64,000 nt of DNA from positions 194,357 through 258,356 of the forward strand of contig CAJMSH010000002.1 of the NCBI GenBank assembly GCA_905216055.1, given 5' to 3'. Below are positions 18,262 through 27,996 of the stretch, in pieces; position 1 is the first letter of the stretch; each line of letters begins with the position of its first letter. The DNA comes from an uncultured bacterium (GTDB lineage Bacteria > Cyanobacteriota > Vampirovibrionia > Gastranaerophilales > Gastranaerophilaceae). A model generated the notes under the pieces. That model did not search any database. It saw only the letters and a program-made list of their open reading frames with translations, and was not told the DNA's origin. Made by a program: the position numbers and the translations under genes.

Positions 18262-19443
18262 ATGAAAAGAGCAATAGTAATGGTGATAGATTCTATGGGA
18301 ACAGGTGCAATGCCTGATTGCCAAGAATTTAATGACACACCGAAATGTAACACATTAAAACACGTATGTGAATTTAACAACGGATTAAATGTTCCTAATA
18401 TGGAAAAAATGGGACTTGGAAATATCCAAGATTACGAAGGGATAAAAAAAGTTGATAATCCGACAGCTCAATATGGGATTATGGAAGAAAAATCAAAAGG
18501 CAAAGATACAACAACAGGTCACTGGGAGATGGCAGGTTTGGTATCAGACAGACCTTTTGCAACTTTCCCGAACGGGTTTCCTGATGAATTAATACAAGAA
18601 TTTATAAAACAAACAAATTGTGGTGGCGTACTTGCAAATATTCCTGCAAGTGGAACTGCAATTATCACAGAATTGAATGAAGAACATCACAAAACAAAAT
18701 TTCCGATTGTATATACAAGTGCTGACAGCGTTTTTCAAATTGCGCTTGATACAGATTTAATTCCACTTGAAACACTATACAAATGGTGCGAAATTGCAAG
18801 AAAAATATTGGATGAAGGTAATTGGAATGTCTCAAGAGTAATTGCTCGTCCGTATAAAATTATTGACGGAAAGCCAACCAGAATTTCAAAAGACAGAAGA
18901 GATTATTCAATGGTCCCAGCACATACAGTCTTAAACGAAATAAAAGACAAAGGCGGAAAAGTTATTGGCATAGGCAAAATTGAAGATATATTCTCAAAAT
19001 CAGGTATAACACATGCTATTCACACAGGCTCTAACAAAGAAGGACTTGAATTAACACTTAAAGCAGTTAAAAATGAACTTGATTTAGATAAAATTGCTTA
19101 TCCATCATCACATAATAAAACCTTTAATGATAAAACATTTATATTCACAAATCTTGTGGATACCGATATGTTATACGGACACAGAAATGATGCAAAAGGC
19201 TACGGAAAAGCTATTGAAGAAATAGATACATACGTTGATGATATTATAAATTCAATGAATGATGATGATTTGTTAATAATTACGGCTGACCACGGTTGCG
19301 ACCCGACAGTTGAAGGAACAGATCATACAAGAGAATATGTGCCAATCCTTGTTTATCACAAAAATATAAAAGGCGAAAACCTCGGTATGATAAAAGGTTT
19401 TGACTATATTTCAAATAGAATTAAACAATGGCTTAATATTTAA
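18262..19443 (+). CDS. deoB: Phosphopentomutase
   Basis: Interconverts ribose-1-phosphate or deoxyribose-1-phosphate and the 5-phosphates in nucleoside salvage. It has the alkaline phosphatase fold with two Mn ions. The 393 residues from ATG 18262 fit the family; an upstream TTG (18226) is unlikely since GAAGGGG lies just before 18262. Metal-site segments VIDSMGTGAMPD, TTTGHWEM, TADHGCDPT and DHTREYVPILVY are all present. It probably works with the purine nucleoside side of salvage, as does mtnP at 45.6 kb. Confidence 0.96.
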   Translation: MKRAIVMVIDSMGTGAMPDCQEFNDTPKCNTLKHVCEFNNGLNVPNMEKMGLGNIQDYEGIKKVDNPTAQYGIMEEKSKGKDTTTGHWEMAGLVSDRPFATFPNGFPDELIQEFIKQTNCGGVLANIPASGTAIITELNEEHHKTKFPIVYTSADSVFQIALDTDLIPLETLYKWCEIARKILDEGNWNVSRVIARPYKIIDGKPTRISKDRRDYSMVPAHTVLNEIKDKGGKVIGIGKIEDIFSKSGITHAIHTGSNKEGLELTLKAVKNELDLDKIAYPSSHNKTFNDKTFIFTNLVDTDMLYGHRNDAKGYGKAIEEIDTYVDDIINSMNDDDLLIITADHGCDPTVEGTDHTREYVPILVYHKNIKGENLGMIKGFDYISNRIKQWLNI

Positions 19444-19532
19444 AAAGTATAATTGAAATTTTAAAAGTTTTATATTATAATTTTTTAGGTGAAGGAATTC
19501 ACACTGTATTTAAAATATAAGGAGAAAGTAAA

Positions 19533-19709
19533 ATGACAGTAAAAGTAAATGATTCTTGTATCGGATGCGGCGCTTGCGAATCAATTTGTGACGCAGTATT
19601 TTCAGTAGACGGTGTTGCTCAAGTTGATGAAGCAGCAGTTGCAGATAATATGGATTGTGTAAAAGAAGCAGCAGAAGCTTGCCCAGTATCAGCAATCGAA
19701 GTTGAATAA
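19533..19709 (+). CDS. Small [4Fe-4S] ferredoxin
   Basis: A 58-residue electron carrier starting MTVKVNDSCIGCGACESICD. Cys9, Cys12, Cys15 and Cys50 (followed by Pro) can bind one [4Fe-4S] cluster. Cys19 and Cys42 replace the second cluster and may form a disulfide, as in Thermotoga-type monocluster ferredoxins. GGAGAAAG is well placed before ATG 19533. Very low Arg and many Ala/Glu/Asp are typical of acidic ferredoxins. It could serve the ferredoxin-dependent enzymes expected in an anaerobe. Confidence 0.93.
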   Translation: MTVKVNDSCIGCGACESICDAVFSVDGVAQVDEAAVADNMDCVKEAAEACPVSAIEVE

Positions 19710-19736
19710 TTTTAAACAATTTAATTTAATAAAAAA

Positions 19737-19769
19737 TAAACCGTTTGTATATTATGTACAAACGGTTTA
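19737..19769. terminator. Strong bidirectional terminator after the ferredoxin gene
   Basis: 13-bp stem TAAACCGTTTGTA / TACAAACGGTTTA with a 7-base loop and AT-rich flanks on both sides. It separates the plus-strand ferredoxin gene from the minus-strand gene ending at 19776. Confidence 0.88.
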
Positions 19770-19775
19770 TTTTAT

Positions 19776-20264
19776 TTATTCTTTATAATCACACACAAAT
19801 ACAATTTTTTGTTTTTTATCTGATTTCATCACTGATTTGCTATCAAGAGGAATTAAATTACCCTCAGCATCCAAATTACCTTCAATGGTGCAAACAAATT
19901 TATCAGAAATCTCACCCTTTGAAGATTGAGTCTGTTCAGATGAATTATTACTGATAGCTTCTCTTTGATTTGATTCAAGCTCTCTAATTCTTATATTAAA
20001 TTCAGTTTCAAGCCGTCTTATTCTATTACTCAAATCCAGCACATCGCGTTCTGTTACATTTCCAACAGAATTATTATAATCTTCACTATCAGGAGCATGT
20101 CTTTCTTCCCTGTTTTGATAATCTGATGAATTTTGAGGATTATTTTTATTTCCTACCTTATAACTGTCAATTATCATAGGAGTGCTAATAATCATGATGA
20201 CACCAAGCACAATTACAGAAATAATTGCATAACCCATATTCGACATAGCATTTCTTTTTTGCAT
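19776..20264 (-). CDS. Single-pass membrane protein with a coiled coil, unknown function
   Basis: 162 residues from ATG 20264, preceded by AAAAGGTAG. A short cytoplasmic N terminus, one membrane segment near residues 12-32 (YAIISVIVLGVIMIISTPMI), a polar linker, then a predicted coiled coil (DVLDLSNRIRRLETEFNIRIRELE) and a small C-terminal part with two Cys (KFVCTIEGN ... VFVCDYKE). An earlier start would overlap pckA. It directly follows pckA on the minus strand; I recognise no family. Confidence 0.72.
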   Translation of the reverse strand: MQKRNAMSNMGYAIISVIVLGVIMIISTPMIIDSYKVGNKNNPQNSSDYQNREERHAPDSEDYNNSVGNVTERDVLDLSNRIRRLETEFNIRIRELESNQREAISNNSSEQTQSSKGEISDKFVCTIEGNLDAEGNLIPLDSKSVMKSDKKQKIVFVCDYKE

Positions 20265-20283
20265 AAAAACTACCTTTTCTTCA

Positions 20284-21933
20284 CTACACAGGAATTTCAC
20301 TTATAACTGAATTTAAAGCTTCCAAAGCATCTGCAGGAAGTTTATCACGACCTGCTTTTTCAGTTTCACGAGATTTTACAAACTCAATTCTATCATTCAT
20401 ACGAGCCTTGAATTGCTTTGCATAATCCGCATTAGAAAAAGATGTATCTAACCCTTCAATATCCATAATTTGAATATCTGAGAAATTTTCCCACTTATGG
20501 AACTTTGCATTTCCTTCAACTATAGCTTCTATAATAGCTAAAGTCGTTTCTTTTTTAACTTTTGTTCCCATATAATCTCCTGTATTCAAGATATAGCAAT
20601 CTACACCATCAGAGATTAATTTTTTAAACCTTTCATAATCAACAGAAAGCGGATAAACTCTGAATGGATTTGCATAAGGTTCTACAACCAAGGCATTTGG
20701 ATCAACCCCTTTAGCAAGCCTCTCTGCAGAAGATCTTTTAGTCGCCAGAGTAGCGCCCATTGCAGAACCTAAGGAAGGTCCAGACAGCTTTAAAACAGGT
20801 GGAATTGTAGGATCTTTCATAAGCCAAAATATAGCGTTTATCGGCTCATCAATTCTATCAACCCTATTAGGCGACCAGAGTTTTGATTTAACTGCACGTC
20901 CGTTTCCGTTTCTGATATCTTCTGTAACAGATACAATCTTACCGTCAGGGAAAGCTATTGCACCTGCATTTTGCTGAGTTAAAATAAATTTATTATCTTC
21001 ACTTCCGATTGGATAATCTGCAGTTTTATCAAAATAAGCAGGTTCCAATGCAATAGAATATTTTTTATCTACATTTATTATAAAAGCATCATCGTGTAAA
21101 ACTGTAATATTGAATTTGTTACCATGTTTTGCATGAGTAATAGTAGATTTACCTGAGCCTGAAAGGCCAAACACTGCTGTTCTAAAAGATTTCCCATCTC
21201 CAAGATTGTAACGTTTCATACCACCGTGGCAAGAGGCATAACCGTTACGAGAAGCACAACCCCAAGCAAGAGTTAAAGTACCTTTTTTATGTTCCCCAAA
21301 ATATCGCATACCTAAAATTGCTGCACAATTATGTTCCGGATCAAAGAAGGTCAAACCGTATGGGAAATCAGGATGTGACCAATCAGGATCTGAGAATACA
21401 AAAATATCTCCTTCATCAATATTTCTTGAATCTGAATATAATTCTGCATAAACTTCATTTATATATTGAAAATTCAGCATCCAACTATATAAAATATTTT
21501 CAAAACCTTCAGGAATAAGCAAATGCGCTTTTACCATAAAATCTTTGTCAAGTCCGATTAGCGCTTCTGTTCTATACATTAGCCTGTCTCTTGTACGGTA
21601 AATTGCTTCTCTTATAACAGGCAACAAAACTTGTAAATCACAATCAGGATCACCAACAATATTTCTTGCCGCAGCACATCTTCCAACGACAGCGCCATCA
21701 TTAAATAAAAGCTGATTAGCTCCCTTTGGCAATCCGATTTTTTCAGGTTCATAAACAGGCATACCTGTCAACTCAATAGTCCCGGGACTATTTTTTGCCA
21801 ATTTATAAGCTTCCGCAACTGTTTTTATCTCCTCAACATTATTTCCAAAAAACGGAGCAATAATAGTCGCCCTCGCTGCAGACATAAGCTTTTTTAAGTC
21901 CTCAGAAGTTGAAAAAAATTCTTTTGTAGCCAT
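20284..21933 (-). CDS. pckA: Phosphoenolpyruvate carboxykinase (ATP type)
   Basis: Interconverts oxaloacetate plus ATP and phosphoenolpyruvate, CO2 and ADP. The 549 residues include the kinase-1a P-loop AVFGLSGSGKST, the kinase-2 segment VLHDDAFIIN, and the substrate-site segment TLTLAWGCASRNGYASCHGG. In fermenting gut bacteria it often runs toward CO2 fixation into oxaloacetate. The start ATG is preceded by GGAGAG. The 180-bp upstream gap is shared with a divergent secreted-protein gene. Confidence 0.93.
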   Translation of the reverse strand: MATKEFFSTSEDLKKLMSAARATIIAPFFGNNVEEIKTVAEAYKLAKNSPGTIELTGMPVYEPEKIGLPKGANQLLFNDGAVVGRCAAARNIVGDPDCDLQVLLPVIREAIYRTRDRLMYRTEALIGLDKDFMVKAHLLIPEGFENILYSWMLNFQYINEVYAELYSDSRNIDEGDIFVFSDPDWSHPDFPYGLTFFDPEHNCAAILGMRYFGEHKKGTLTLAWGCASRNGYASCHGGMKRYNLGDGKSFRTAVFGLSGSGKSTITHAKHGNKFNITVLHDDAFIINVDKKYSIALEPAYFDKTADYPIGSEDNKFILTQQNAGAIAFPDGKIVSVTEDIRNGNGRAVKSKLWSPNRVDRIDEPINAIFWLMKDPTIPPVLKLSGPSLGSAMGATLATKRSSAERLAKGVDPNALVVEPYANPFRVYPLSVDYERFKKLISDGVDCYILNTGDYMGTKVKKETTLAIIEAIVEGNAKFHKWENFSDIQIMDIEGLDTSFSNADYAKQFKARMNDRIEFVKSRETEKAGRDKLPADALEALNSVISEIPV

Positions 21934-22113
21934 AAAACCCGAACTCTCCTATTTTCTAAAAAATAATATCACAAAACGCACATTCGCGCAATAATTTAAA
22001 AAAAAACTAACATATAAAAATTTTTCACAAATATCATAAATACGGGTAGTTACAAAAAACAAATATTGTGCTAATATATTGATGTAAAAAAATTAGAGAA
22101 GGGGATTCTATTA

Positions 22114-22608
22114 ATGAATTTGAAAAATTTTAAAATTCTTATATTAATACTAGCTATCGCAGCAGGAACAAATATATTTGCAGCTACATCAGGCTATACT
22201 ATTGTAAGTGCAAACGGAGTTCAAACACAAAGTTCAACTCCTGCTTATTCAACAGTAAACCCACTTGATATTGTTGCAAGACCAAACTTTTATCTTAATA
22301 AAAATGTTAAAATAAAAGCTAAATTCGATAAATTTTCAACACTTGGGCTAGACTACAAACCAGCAATGAGAAGCTCTCAGGATTACATCTCATTCTTAAT
22401 TCAACGTCCGGATGTTACAGATCACAACATTCCGCTTTCAGAATTGAAAATATTTATCAAAAGAGCAGAAGCTGAAAAATATATCGACTTGAATTCAGGC
22501 GACATCGTAGAATTTAGCGGCAAAGTATTTTCTAATGCCTTGGGAGATGCTTGGATGGACGCTGAAAAATTCACAGTAATCAGCACTAAGCCAAAAGAAG
22601 AGAAATAA
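22114..22608 (+). CDS. Secreted protein of unknown function
   Basis: 164 residues with a signal peptide (NFKILILILAIAAGTNIFAA) and a domain of about 115 residues (NPLDIVARPNFYLNKNVKIK ... IDLNSGDIVEFSGKVFSNALGDAWMDAEKFTVI). The second part, with a GDIVEFSGKV strand pattern, resembles an OB-fold, but that is only an impression. AGGGG lies ahead of the ATG. It is 32 bp upstream of the GH57 gene and may be cotranscribed. Confidence 0.72.
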   Translation: MNLKNFKILILILAIAAGTNIFAATSGYTIVSANGVQTQSSTPAYSTVNPLDIVARPNFYLNKNVKIKAKFDKFSTLGLDYKPAMRSSQDYISFLIQRPDVTDHNIPLSELKIFIKRAEAEKYIDLNSGDIVEFSGKVFSNALGDAWMDAEKFTVISTKPKEEK

Positions 22609-22640
22609 AAAAACACAATAATTTATAACGGAGTTAAGAA

Positions 22641-25142
22641 ATGAGCGATAAAAAAAATGAAGTCTTTTTAACAATACATGGACACTTTTACCAACCTCCA
22701 AGAGAAAATCCTTGGCTTGAAGCAATTGAGCTTCAAGATAGTGCCCTACCTTTCCACGATTGGAATGAAAGAATTAACAAAGAATGCTACAACCCTAACT
22801 CCGTTTCTAAAATAGTTGACAGCAGAAACAGAATTCTTGATGTTGTTAACAACTACGAACACATGAGCTTTAACTTCGGTCCTACGCTTCTTTCTTGGAT
22901 GGAACATTATGCACCTTTAACTTATGAAAGAATTATTAAAGCCGATATCGAAAGTATTTCTCAACATAACGGACATGGAAACGCAATAGCTCAAGTTTAC
23001 AACCATATCATTATGCCTCTTGCTAATGAAAAGGATAAAGAAACCCAAATAAAATGGGGTATTAGAGATTTTGAATACCGCTTTGGGCGCAAACCTGAAG
23101 GAATGTGGCTTGCAGAAACTGCTGTTGATGATGATACCTTAAGACTTTTAGTCGAAAACGGCATTAAATTTACAATTTTGTCACCATATCAGGCTTTAAA
23201 ATTCAAAAAAGAAAAAGATAAAGACTGGACTGATGTAAGCTGGGGCAACATTGATCCTGCACGCTCTTACAAATATAATATTAAATCAGCACCTGGAAAA
23301 TCAATTGACTTATTCTTCTACGACGGTGCAATATCACGCTCTGTTGCTTTTGACGAACTTTTAAAAGACGGTAACAAGTTTATTAAACGTTTAAAAGAAG
23401 GGGTATCTGATTTAAGAGATTATCCTCAATTAGTTCATATCGCAACAGATGGTGAAAGTTACGGACACCATACAAAATTTGGCGATATGGCTCTTGCATA
23501 TATTTTAAAAATAAAAGCTAAAGATGAAGGCTTTACAATCACAAATTACGGTGAATACCTCGAAAAATACAGAAGCGATTGTGAAGTTGATATAAAACAA
23601 GCATCAAGCTGGAGTTGTTTCCACGGTGTAGGTCGTTGGAAAGAAGACTGCGGATGCTCAACAGGCGGACATCCGGGGTGGAATCAAAAATGGAGAAAAC
23701 CTTTAAGAGAAGCCTTAGACTACCTTAGAGATGAACTTGTTGTCCTTTTTGAACAAGAAGGTGCAAAATATTTCGATAATGTTTGGGAAGTACGTAACAA
23801 CTATATCAACGTTATTTTAGACAGAAACGAAATAAATGTAAAAAAATTCCAACATGATAATTTCAAACCTGATTTATCAGATGAACAAAAAGTTCATGCG
23901 ATGGAATTGTTGGAAATTCAACGACAAGCACTTCTTATGTACACAAGCTGCGGCTGGTTCTTCTCAGAAATTTCAGGGATTGAAACAGTACAAATAATGA
24001 AATATGCAGCCAGAGCAATGCAACTTGCATCTAAATTTACAACAAAAAATCTTGAAGAAAAATTCTTGAACATTCTTGCAGAAGCAAAAAGTAATATTCC
24101 TGAACACGGAACAGGAAAAGATATCTTTGAAAGATTTGTCAAACCATCAATTGTTACAACAAAACAAATTGCAAGTTTATGGGCTTTGTCATCTTTATAT
24201 GAAGATTTTGAAGATGAAGAAAGCGTTTATTGCTATACAATTACACGCCACGCATACAAAAAAGTACAAAAAGCCCTATCAACATTTGTTGTCGGACATA
24301 TTGAAATTCAATCAAAAATTACATTGCAAAAATCAAATGTTATGTTTGCTCTAATGCAATATTCAGGCGGAGATTTCCATTGTTCAATAAAAGAATATTC
24401 AGATGATGCTGAATTCAACAGAATAAAAACAGATCTTATAAAAACATTCTTGATGAATCCTTTGACTGAAATTATTAGAGCTCTTGATGAATATTTTGGA
24501 AAAGAATACTTTACATTAAAAGATATATTTATCGAAGAAAGACGTAAAATTTTACAAATTCTTCTTAGAGGTAAACTTGAAAAATTCTCTCAAACATACC
24601 AGGAAATGTATGATGAAGGCAAAGGTTCAATTTACCACTTGCAAGGCTTGGGATTAAAAATTCCTGATGAATTCAAAATTTCAGCAGCTTATGCACTAAG
24701 CCACAAATTCAATGATATCGTAATACATTCAGACGGCTTTATTGATGATGAACTTATACAACAAGCAGTTGACTTGAATTATGAAGCTAAGAAAATAGAT
24801 ATTCAACTTGATAAATCACCTTCTAACTTGATATTCGGGAAGAAAATTCTTCAAAATATCAACAGGCTTGTTCACAGTTTTGAAATTCAACAAGCTGATG
24901 TTGTATTAGAAATTTTTGATAACATTAGAAAATTAGAATTACAAATCGATATTTCTGAAGCCCAAAACACATATTTCACTAAAATTTATCACAGAATAGG
25001 TGAAATTCTAGAATCAGAAGACTTTAATAAAAAACGTTCTTCAACCAAAAGATTTGTGGAAATGCTTCTTGATATCGGAGAAAACTTGAATATCAATACA
25101 GAATTTTACAGAAAAAAATTAGATAAATTAATGCTGCAATAA
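22641..25142 (+). CDS. Glycoside hydrolase family 57 protein with DUF3536
   Basis: 833 residues, no signal peptide. The N-terminal GH57 barrel has TIHGHFYQPPRENPWLEA, the block FGPTLLSWM, SQHNGHGNA and GRKPEGMWLAETAVDDD. A DUF3536-type C-terminal region follows from about residue 330. GH57 enzymes act on alpha-glucans (amylase, branching, 4-alpha-glucanotransferase), so intracellular glycogen metabolism is the reasonable guess. The specific activity cannot be read from the sequence. Confidence 0.9.
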   Translation: MSDKKNEVFLTIHGHFYQPPRENPWLEAIELQDSALPFHDWNERINKECYNPNSVSKIVDSRNRILDVVNNYEHMSFNFGPTLLSWMEHYAPLTYERIIKADIESISQHNGHGNAIAQVYNHIIMPLANEKDKETQIKWGIRDFEYRFGRKPEGMWLAETAVDDDTLRLLVENGIKFTILSPYQALKFKKEKDKDWTDVSWGNIDPARSYKYNIKSAPGKSIDLFFYDGAISRSVAFDELLKDGNKFIKRLKEGVSDLRDYPQLVHIATDGESYGHHTKFGDMALAYILKIKAKDEGFTITNYGEYLEKYRSDCEVDIKQASSWSCFHGVGRWKEDCGCSTGGHPGWNQKWRKPLREALDYLRDELVVLFEQEGAKYFDNVWEVRNNYINVILDRNEINVKKFQHDNFKPDLSDEQKVHAMELLEIQRQALLMYTSCGWFFSEISGIETVQIMKYAARAMQLASKFTTKNLEEKFLNILAEAKSNIPEHGTGKDIFERFVKPSIVTTKQIASLWALSSLYEDFEDEESVYCYTITRHAYKKVQKALSTFVVGHIEIQSKITLQKSNVMFALMQYSGGDFHCSIKEYSDDAEFNRIKTDLIKTFLMNPLTEIIRALDEYFGKEYFTLKDIFIEERRKILQILLRGKLEKFSQTYQEMYDEGKGSIYHLQGLGLKIPDEFKISAAYALSHKFNDIVIHSDGFIDDELIQQAVDLNYEAKKIDIQLDKSPSNLIFGKKILQNINRLVHSFEIQQADVVLEIFDNIRKLELQIDISEAQNTYFTKIYHRIGEILESEDFNKKRSSTKRFVEMLLDIGENLNINTEFYRKKLDKLMLQ

Positions 25143-25157
25143 TAAAGTTTTAGGATT

Positions 25158-25739
25158 TTACCAATTTTCTGAACCATACTTTTTATAAGCATTAATATTA
25201 TTCAAAATTTTATTCTCAACAGAAGATATTTTTTGCAAAGTATCTTTATCATTTGTTCGCATACGCAAAAGTTTGAGTTCAAGCAAATCCTCTTTAGACC
25301 GCCTTATTTTTTGCTTAATTTCTTCTCTTTGCCAAAAGAGCCACCCCTCAAACCCGCATCCCGGCGGAACAATTGACCAAGGAGAAGACGGACAATGCTT
25401 ACATAAATCTAAACGAGTTTCATATCTTGAACACAAATTATCATCCTGAAGATATTTGCAAGTATAAAATGTAATCTCATTTTCATTATATTTTCCATCA
25501 TCTATCAGGCGATTAATAATGTTATCAACAATTCCTGCATCGACTTTTCTTGCTTCTTCAATTGAATTAAAAGGAACAAACAGTGATAGAAAATCTTTTG
25601 CACCTTTATCACCGGAATTTGCCATTTCGAGTAATTTTTTATACGGGGTTGAAGTTGTAACGACACGACAGCATTTTCCGCACATGTGGCACAAATGTTG
25701 CGGACGTTTATTCAAATAGTTTTCTTCATAATTACCCAT
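25158..25739 (-). CDS. YkgJ-type cysteine-cluster protein
   Basis: 193 residues from ATG 25739; a TTG start at 25763 is possible. Cys residues are arranged CHMCGKCC near the N terminus, then CKYL, CSRY and CKHCPSSPW, the pattern of the putative zinc- or iron-chelating YkgJ/UPF0153 family. The segment FVPFNSIEEARKV is shared with the paralogue at 31 kb. Biochemical role is unknown. It converges on the GH57 gene with 15 bp between stops. Confidence 0.8.
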   Translation of the reverse strand: MGNYEENYLNKRPQHLCHMCGKCCRVVTTSTPYKKLLEMANSGDKGAKDFLSLFVPFNSIEEARKVDAGIVDNIINRLIDDGKYNENEITFYTCKYLQDDNLCSRYETRLDLCKHCPSSPWSIVPPGCGFEGWLFWQREEIKQKIRRSKEDLLELKLLRMRTNDKDTLQKISSVENKILNNINAYKKYGSENW

Positions 25740-25857
25740 ACAAAAATTATAGCTATCATGCAAAATATAAAAAATAATGTAACATTTCTTAAAATAAACG
25801 CAATAAATTATAACATATTTACTTTATTAATATAGTAAGTAGTAAAGGGTAGTTTTT

Positions 25858-26817
25858 ATGCAAAGTTCTGTAGGACAACAAAACATACAACAGCAACCGT
25901 TAAAGGCGCAGGTACAAACTGCACCACAACAGCATACTCAAAATGTAACTCAAGCGGTACAAACATCTGTACCTCAACAAACTACAATGGCTCAACCGAC
26001 ACAACAATATATGTCGGCACAACCTCAATATCAAACATCACCGATTAATTCTCCACAACCACAAAGCCAAAATGTTCAAGTTCCGAATTATTCAGGTGTA
26101 AATATACAGATATTTAATCCGACAGTAACTCCTCCAGGATCAACTGCTCCGGTATATAATGTTAATGCTCCAAATTATGGAAATACACCTGTTTCAGGCT
26201 GTTATCCTTCAAACTATTATACAAATGATTGGGGTAAAGGCAACCTTGACGGGCAAAATATAAATAACAATAATGGAAATAATACAACAAATTCAACCAA
26301 TACAACTAATACAACAGAAAACAAAACAACAAATAAAAAGACAGAAAAACGAGAAATAGTACAATTAACAGATGACTATATAAGAAATCTTGAAAATTAC
26401 TTAAACAGTCAGGATAAAGAAGTTCGACTAATGGGTGCAAAAGAAGTAATTGCAAGACTTGAAGAAGATCATTCAAGAAAAGATGATAAAGCATTAAATG
26501 CCTTAGTAAACAAAATGCTTCAAGACCCTTCAACTCCTGTAAAAATACTTGCACTTAGCGCACTTGATGCAGGAGTAGTATCAGGCGATGACTATACAGT
26601 AGGTCTGTTAAAACAAATGCAAAATTCAACATCAGGCTACGGACAAGATGCAATGCAAGCAACAAATATCTTACTGAAAATGTCAGGCAAGAAAGTTGAA
26701 AAAGAATTTGAAGTAAAAGATAACAAAAACAATCAAACACAAACAACTTCAAACTCAACAAAAACAGCAAATACAACTGAAAACAAAGCTGAAACAGCAA
26801 CAACAGCAGCAAAATAG
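25858..26817 (+). CDS. Gln/Asn-rich protein with a HEAT-like helical segment, unknown function
   Basis: 319 residues. Residues 1-85 are Gln/Pro/Ser/Thr-rich, residues about 86-130 carry Pro/Asn/Tyr (NIQIFNPTVTPPGSTAPVYN), and 134-165 are Asn/Thr repeats. A charged helical segment from about 170 to 250 (YLNSQDKEVRLMGAKEVIARLEED ... DPSTPVKILALSALDAG) looks like two or three HEAT-type repeats. The C-terminal tail is again Thr/Asn-rich. There is no signal peptide. The downstream membrane protein gene starts 11 bp later, implying one transcript. Confidence 0.75.
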   Translation: MQSSVGQQNIQQQPLKAQVQTAPQQHTQNVTQAVQTSVPQQTTMAQPTQQYMSAQPQYQTSPINSPQPQSQNVQVPNYSGVNIQIFNPTVTPPGSTAPVYNVNAPNYGNTPVSGCYPSNYYTNDWGKGNLDGQNINNNNGNNTTNSTNTTNTTENKTTNKKTEKREIVQLTDDYIRNLENYLNSQDKEVRLMGAKEVIARLEEDHSRKDDKALNALVNKMLQDPSTPVKILALSALDAGVVSGDDYTVGLLKQMQNSTSGYGQDAMQATNILLKMSGKKVEKEFEVKDNKNNQTQTTSNSTKTANTTENKAETATTAAK

Positions 26818-26827
26818 TAGGTAAAGT

Positions 26828-27304
26828 ATGAGTATTAGTACAGCACTAAAATCAGTAAAAAGTAATATTCCAAAATATATATACAAAGGAGCAGGCGTAG
26901 CTGCTTTAGGTATAATTGGTTATGATGCTCATGTTTTAGGGAAACTTCAATCAGATGTATATTCTAAAACAGGAGATGCAGATGCTTGTATGTCCGCATT
27001 CAACAATTCTCAATATTTAACAAGTCCAAGTATTACAATGTCTAATTTAAAAAAAGGAGTCTTCAACTGGGAAGTTGACAGTAACATACGCCACTTTGTA
27101 AATTCAGGCATCGGATACTTTAAAGGTTTTGGCTCAATGCTTGTTGACAGCGTCATTCCATTAGGTCTTGGTCTTGGTGCACTTTTAGGGAAAGGGAAAT
27201 GGTCTAAATTTTCAGCTATCGGTTTAGGCGTATTCGGTGTCGTTAAAATTTTCAAAGACGTATTAGGCTTCGGCCATTATAACGACTTAAACAAGAAATA
27301 TTAA
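26828..27304 (+). CDS. Small Gly-rich membrane-associated protein, unknown function
   Basis: 158 residues. Hydrophobic Gly/Ala-rich segments lie near 21-38 (GAGVAALGIIGYDAHVLG) and 98-142 (SMLVDSVIPLGLGLGALLGKG ... SAIGLGVFGVVKIF). The middle is polar. Probably membrane-inserted or membrane-attached, and likely cotranscribed with the Gln/Asn-rich gene upstream. No family recognised. The stop shares 4 bp with the trmD stop on the other strand. Confidence 0.72.
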   Translation: MSISTALKSVKSNIPKYIYKGAGVAALGIIGYDAHVLGKLQSDVYSKTGDADACMSAFNNSQYLTSPSITMSNLKKGVFNWEVDSNIRHFVNSGIGYFKGFGSMLVDSVIPLGLGLGALLGKGKWSKFSAIGLGVFGVVKIFKDVLGFGHYNDLNKKY

Positions 27305-27996
27305 CCGTCTGAGCTTTCCATATAAGCTTTGTACAAATCAGGACGTTTAATTTTGGTTCTTTTAATACTTTCATTTAAACGAAATTCATTTATCTCTTTA
27401 TGATTGCCATTTAACAAAACTTCAGGGACCTTCAGACCTCTAAATTCTCTTGGTTTTGTATATTGAGGATATTCAATAAGCCCGTTTGCAAAGCTATCTT
27501 CCTCAGCAGATTCAATCTTGCCAAGCGTACCTTCAAGTTTTCGACTGACTGCATCTATAAGACACAAAGCTGGCAATTCGCCTCCTGTCAAAACAAAATC
27601 GCCAATAGAAATTTCTCTTGGCTTTATTATTTCTCTTATTCTTTCATCAAAACCTTCATAATGACCGCAAAGCATGATTATTTGTTCAAATCCTGCAAGC
27701 TCATTTACAATCTTATCTGTCAAAGGTTCACCCTGTGGAGAAAGCATTACCGTCAATGAATTATCCATCCTTTTTACACTTTCATAAGCATCAACATAAG
27801 GCTGAGCCATCAAAACCATACCTGCCCCGCCTCCGTATGGAGTATCATCAACTTTTTTGTGCTTATCCAATGTAAAATCTCTTGGATTAATTGTATTAAC
27901 TTTCAAAATTCCGCTTTCAACAGCACGTTTTAAAATACTATAATTACAACTCTGCTCAATCATTTCAGGGAATAAAGTTAACACATCAAATATCAT
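27301..27996 (-). CDS. trmD: tRNA (guanine37-N1)-methyltransferase
   Basis: Methylates G37 next to the anticodon, preventing frameshifts. The 231 residues start MIFDVLTLFPEMIEQ and contain the TrmD knot and SAM loop: GGGAGMVLMAQP, LCGHYEGFDERI, ISIGDFVLTGGELPAL, and the C-terminal ALCLIDAVSRKLEG. Its start overlaps the rimM stop by one base, the usual rimM-trmD pairing. Confidence 0.97.
   Translation of the reverse strand: MIFDVLTLFPEMIEQSCNYSILKRAVESGILKVNTINPRDFTLDKHKKVDDTPYGGGAGMVLMAQPYVDAYESVKRMDNSLTVMLSPQGEPLTDKIVNELAGFEQIIMLCGHYEGFDERIREIIKPREISIGDFVLTGGELPALCLIDAVSRKLEGTLGKIESAEEDSFANGLIEYPQYTKPREFRGLKVPEVLLNGNHKEINEFRLNESIKRTKIKRPDLYKAYMESSDG

Noticed and set aside
26306..26812. Leucine/phenylalanine-rich minus-strand frames in this stretch
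   Set aside because: They are shadow frames of the Asn/Thr/Gln-rich gene on the plus strand; their composition follows from the codon bias.
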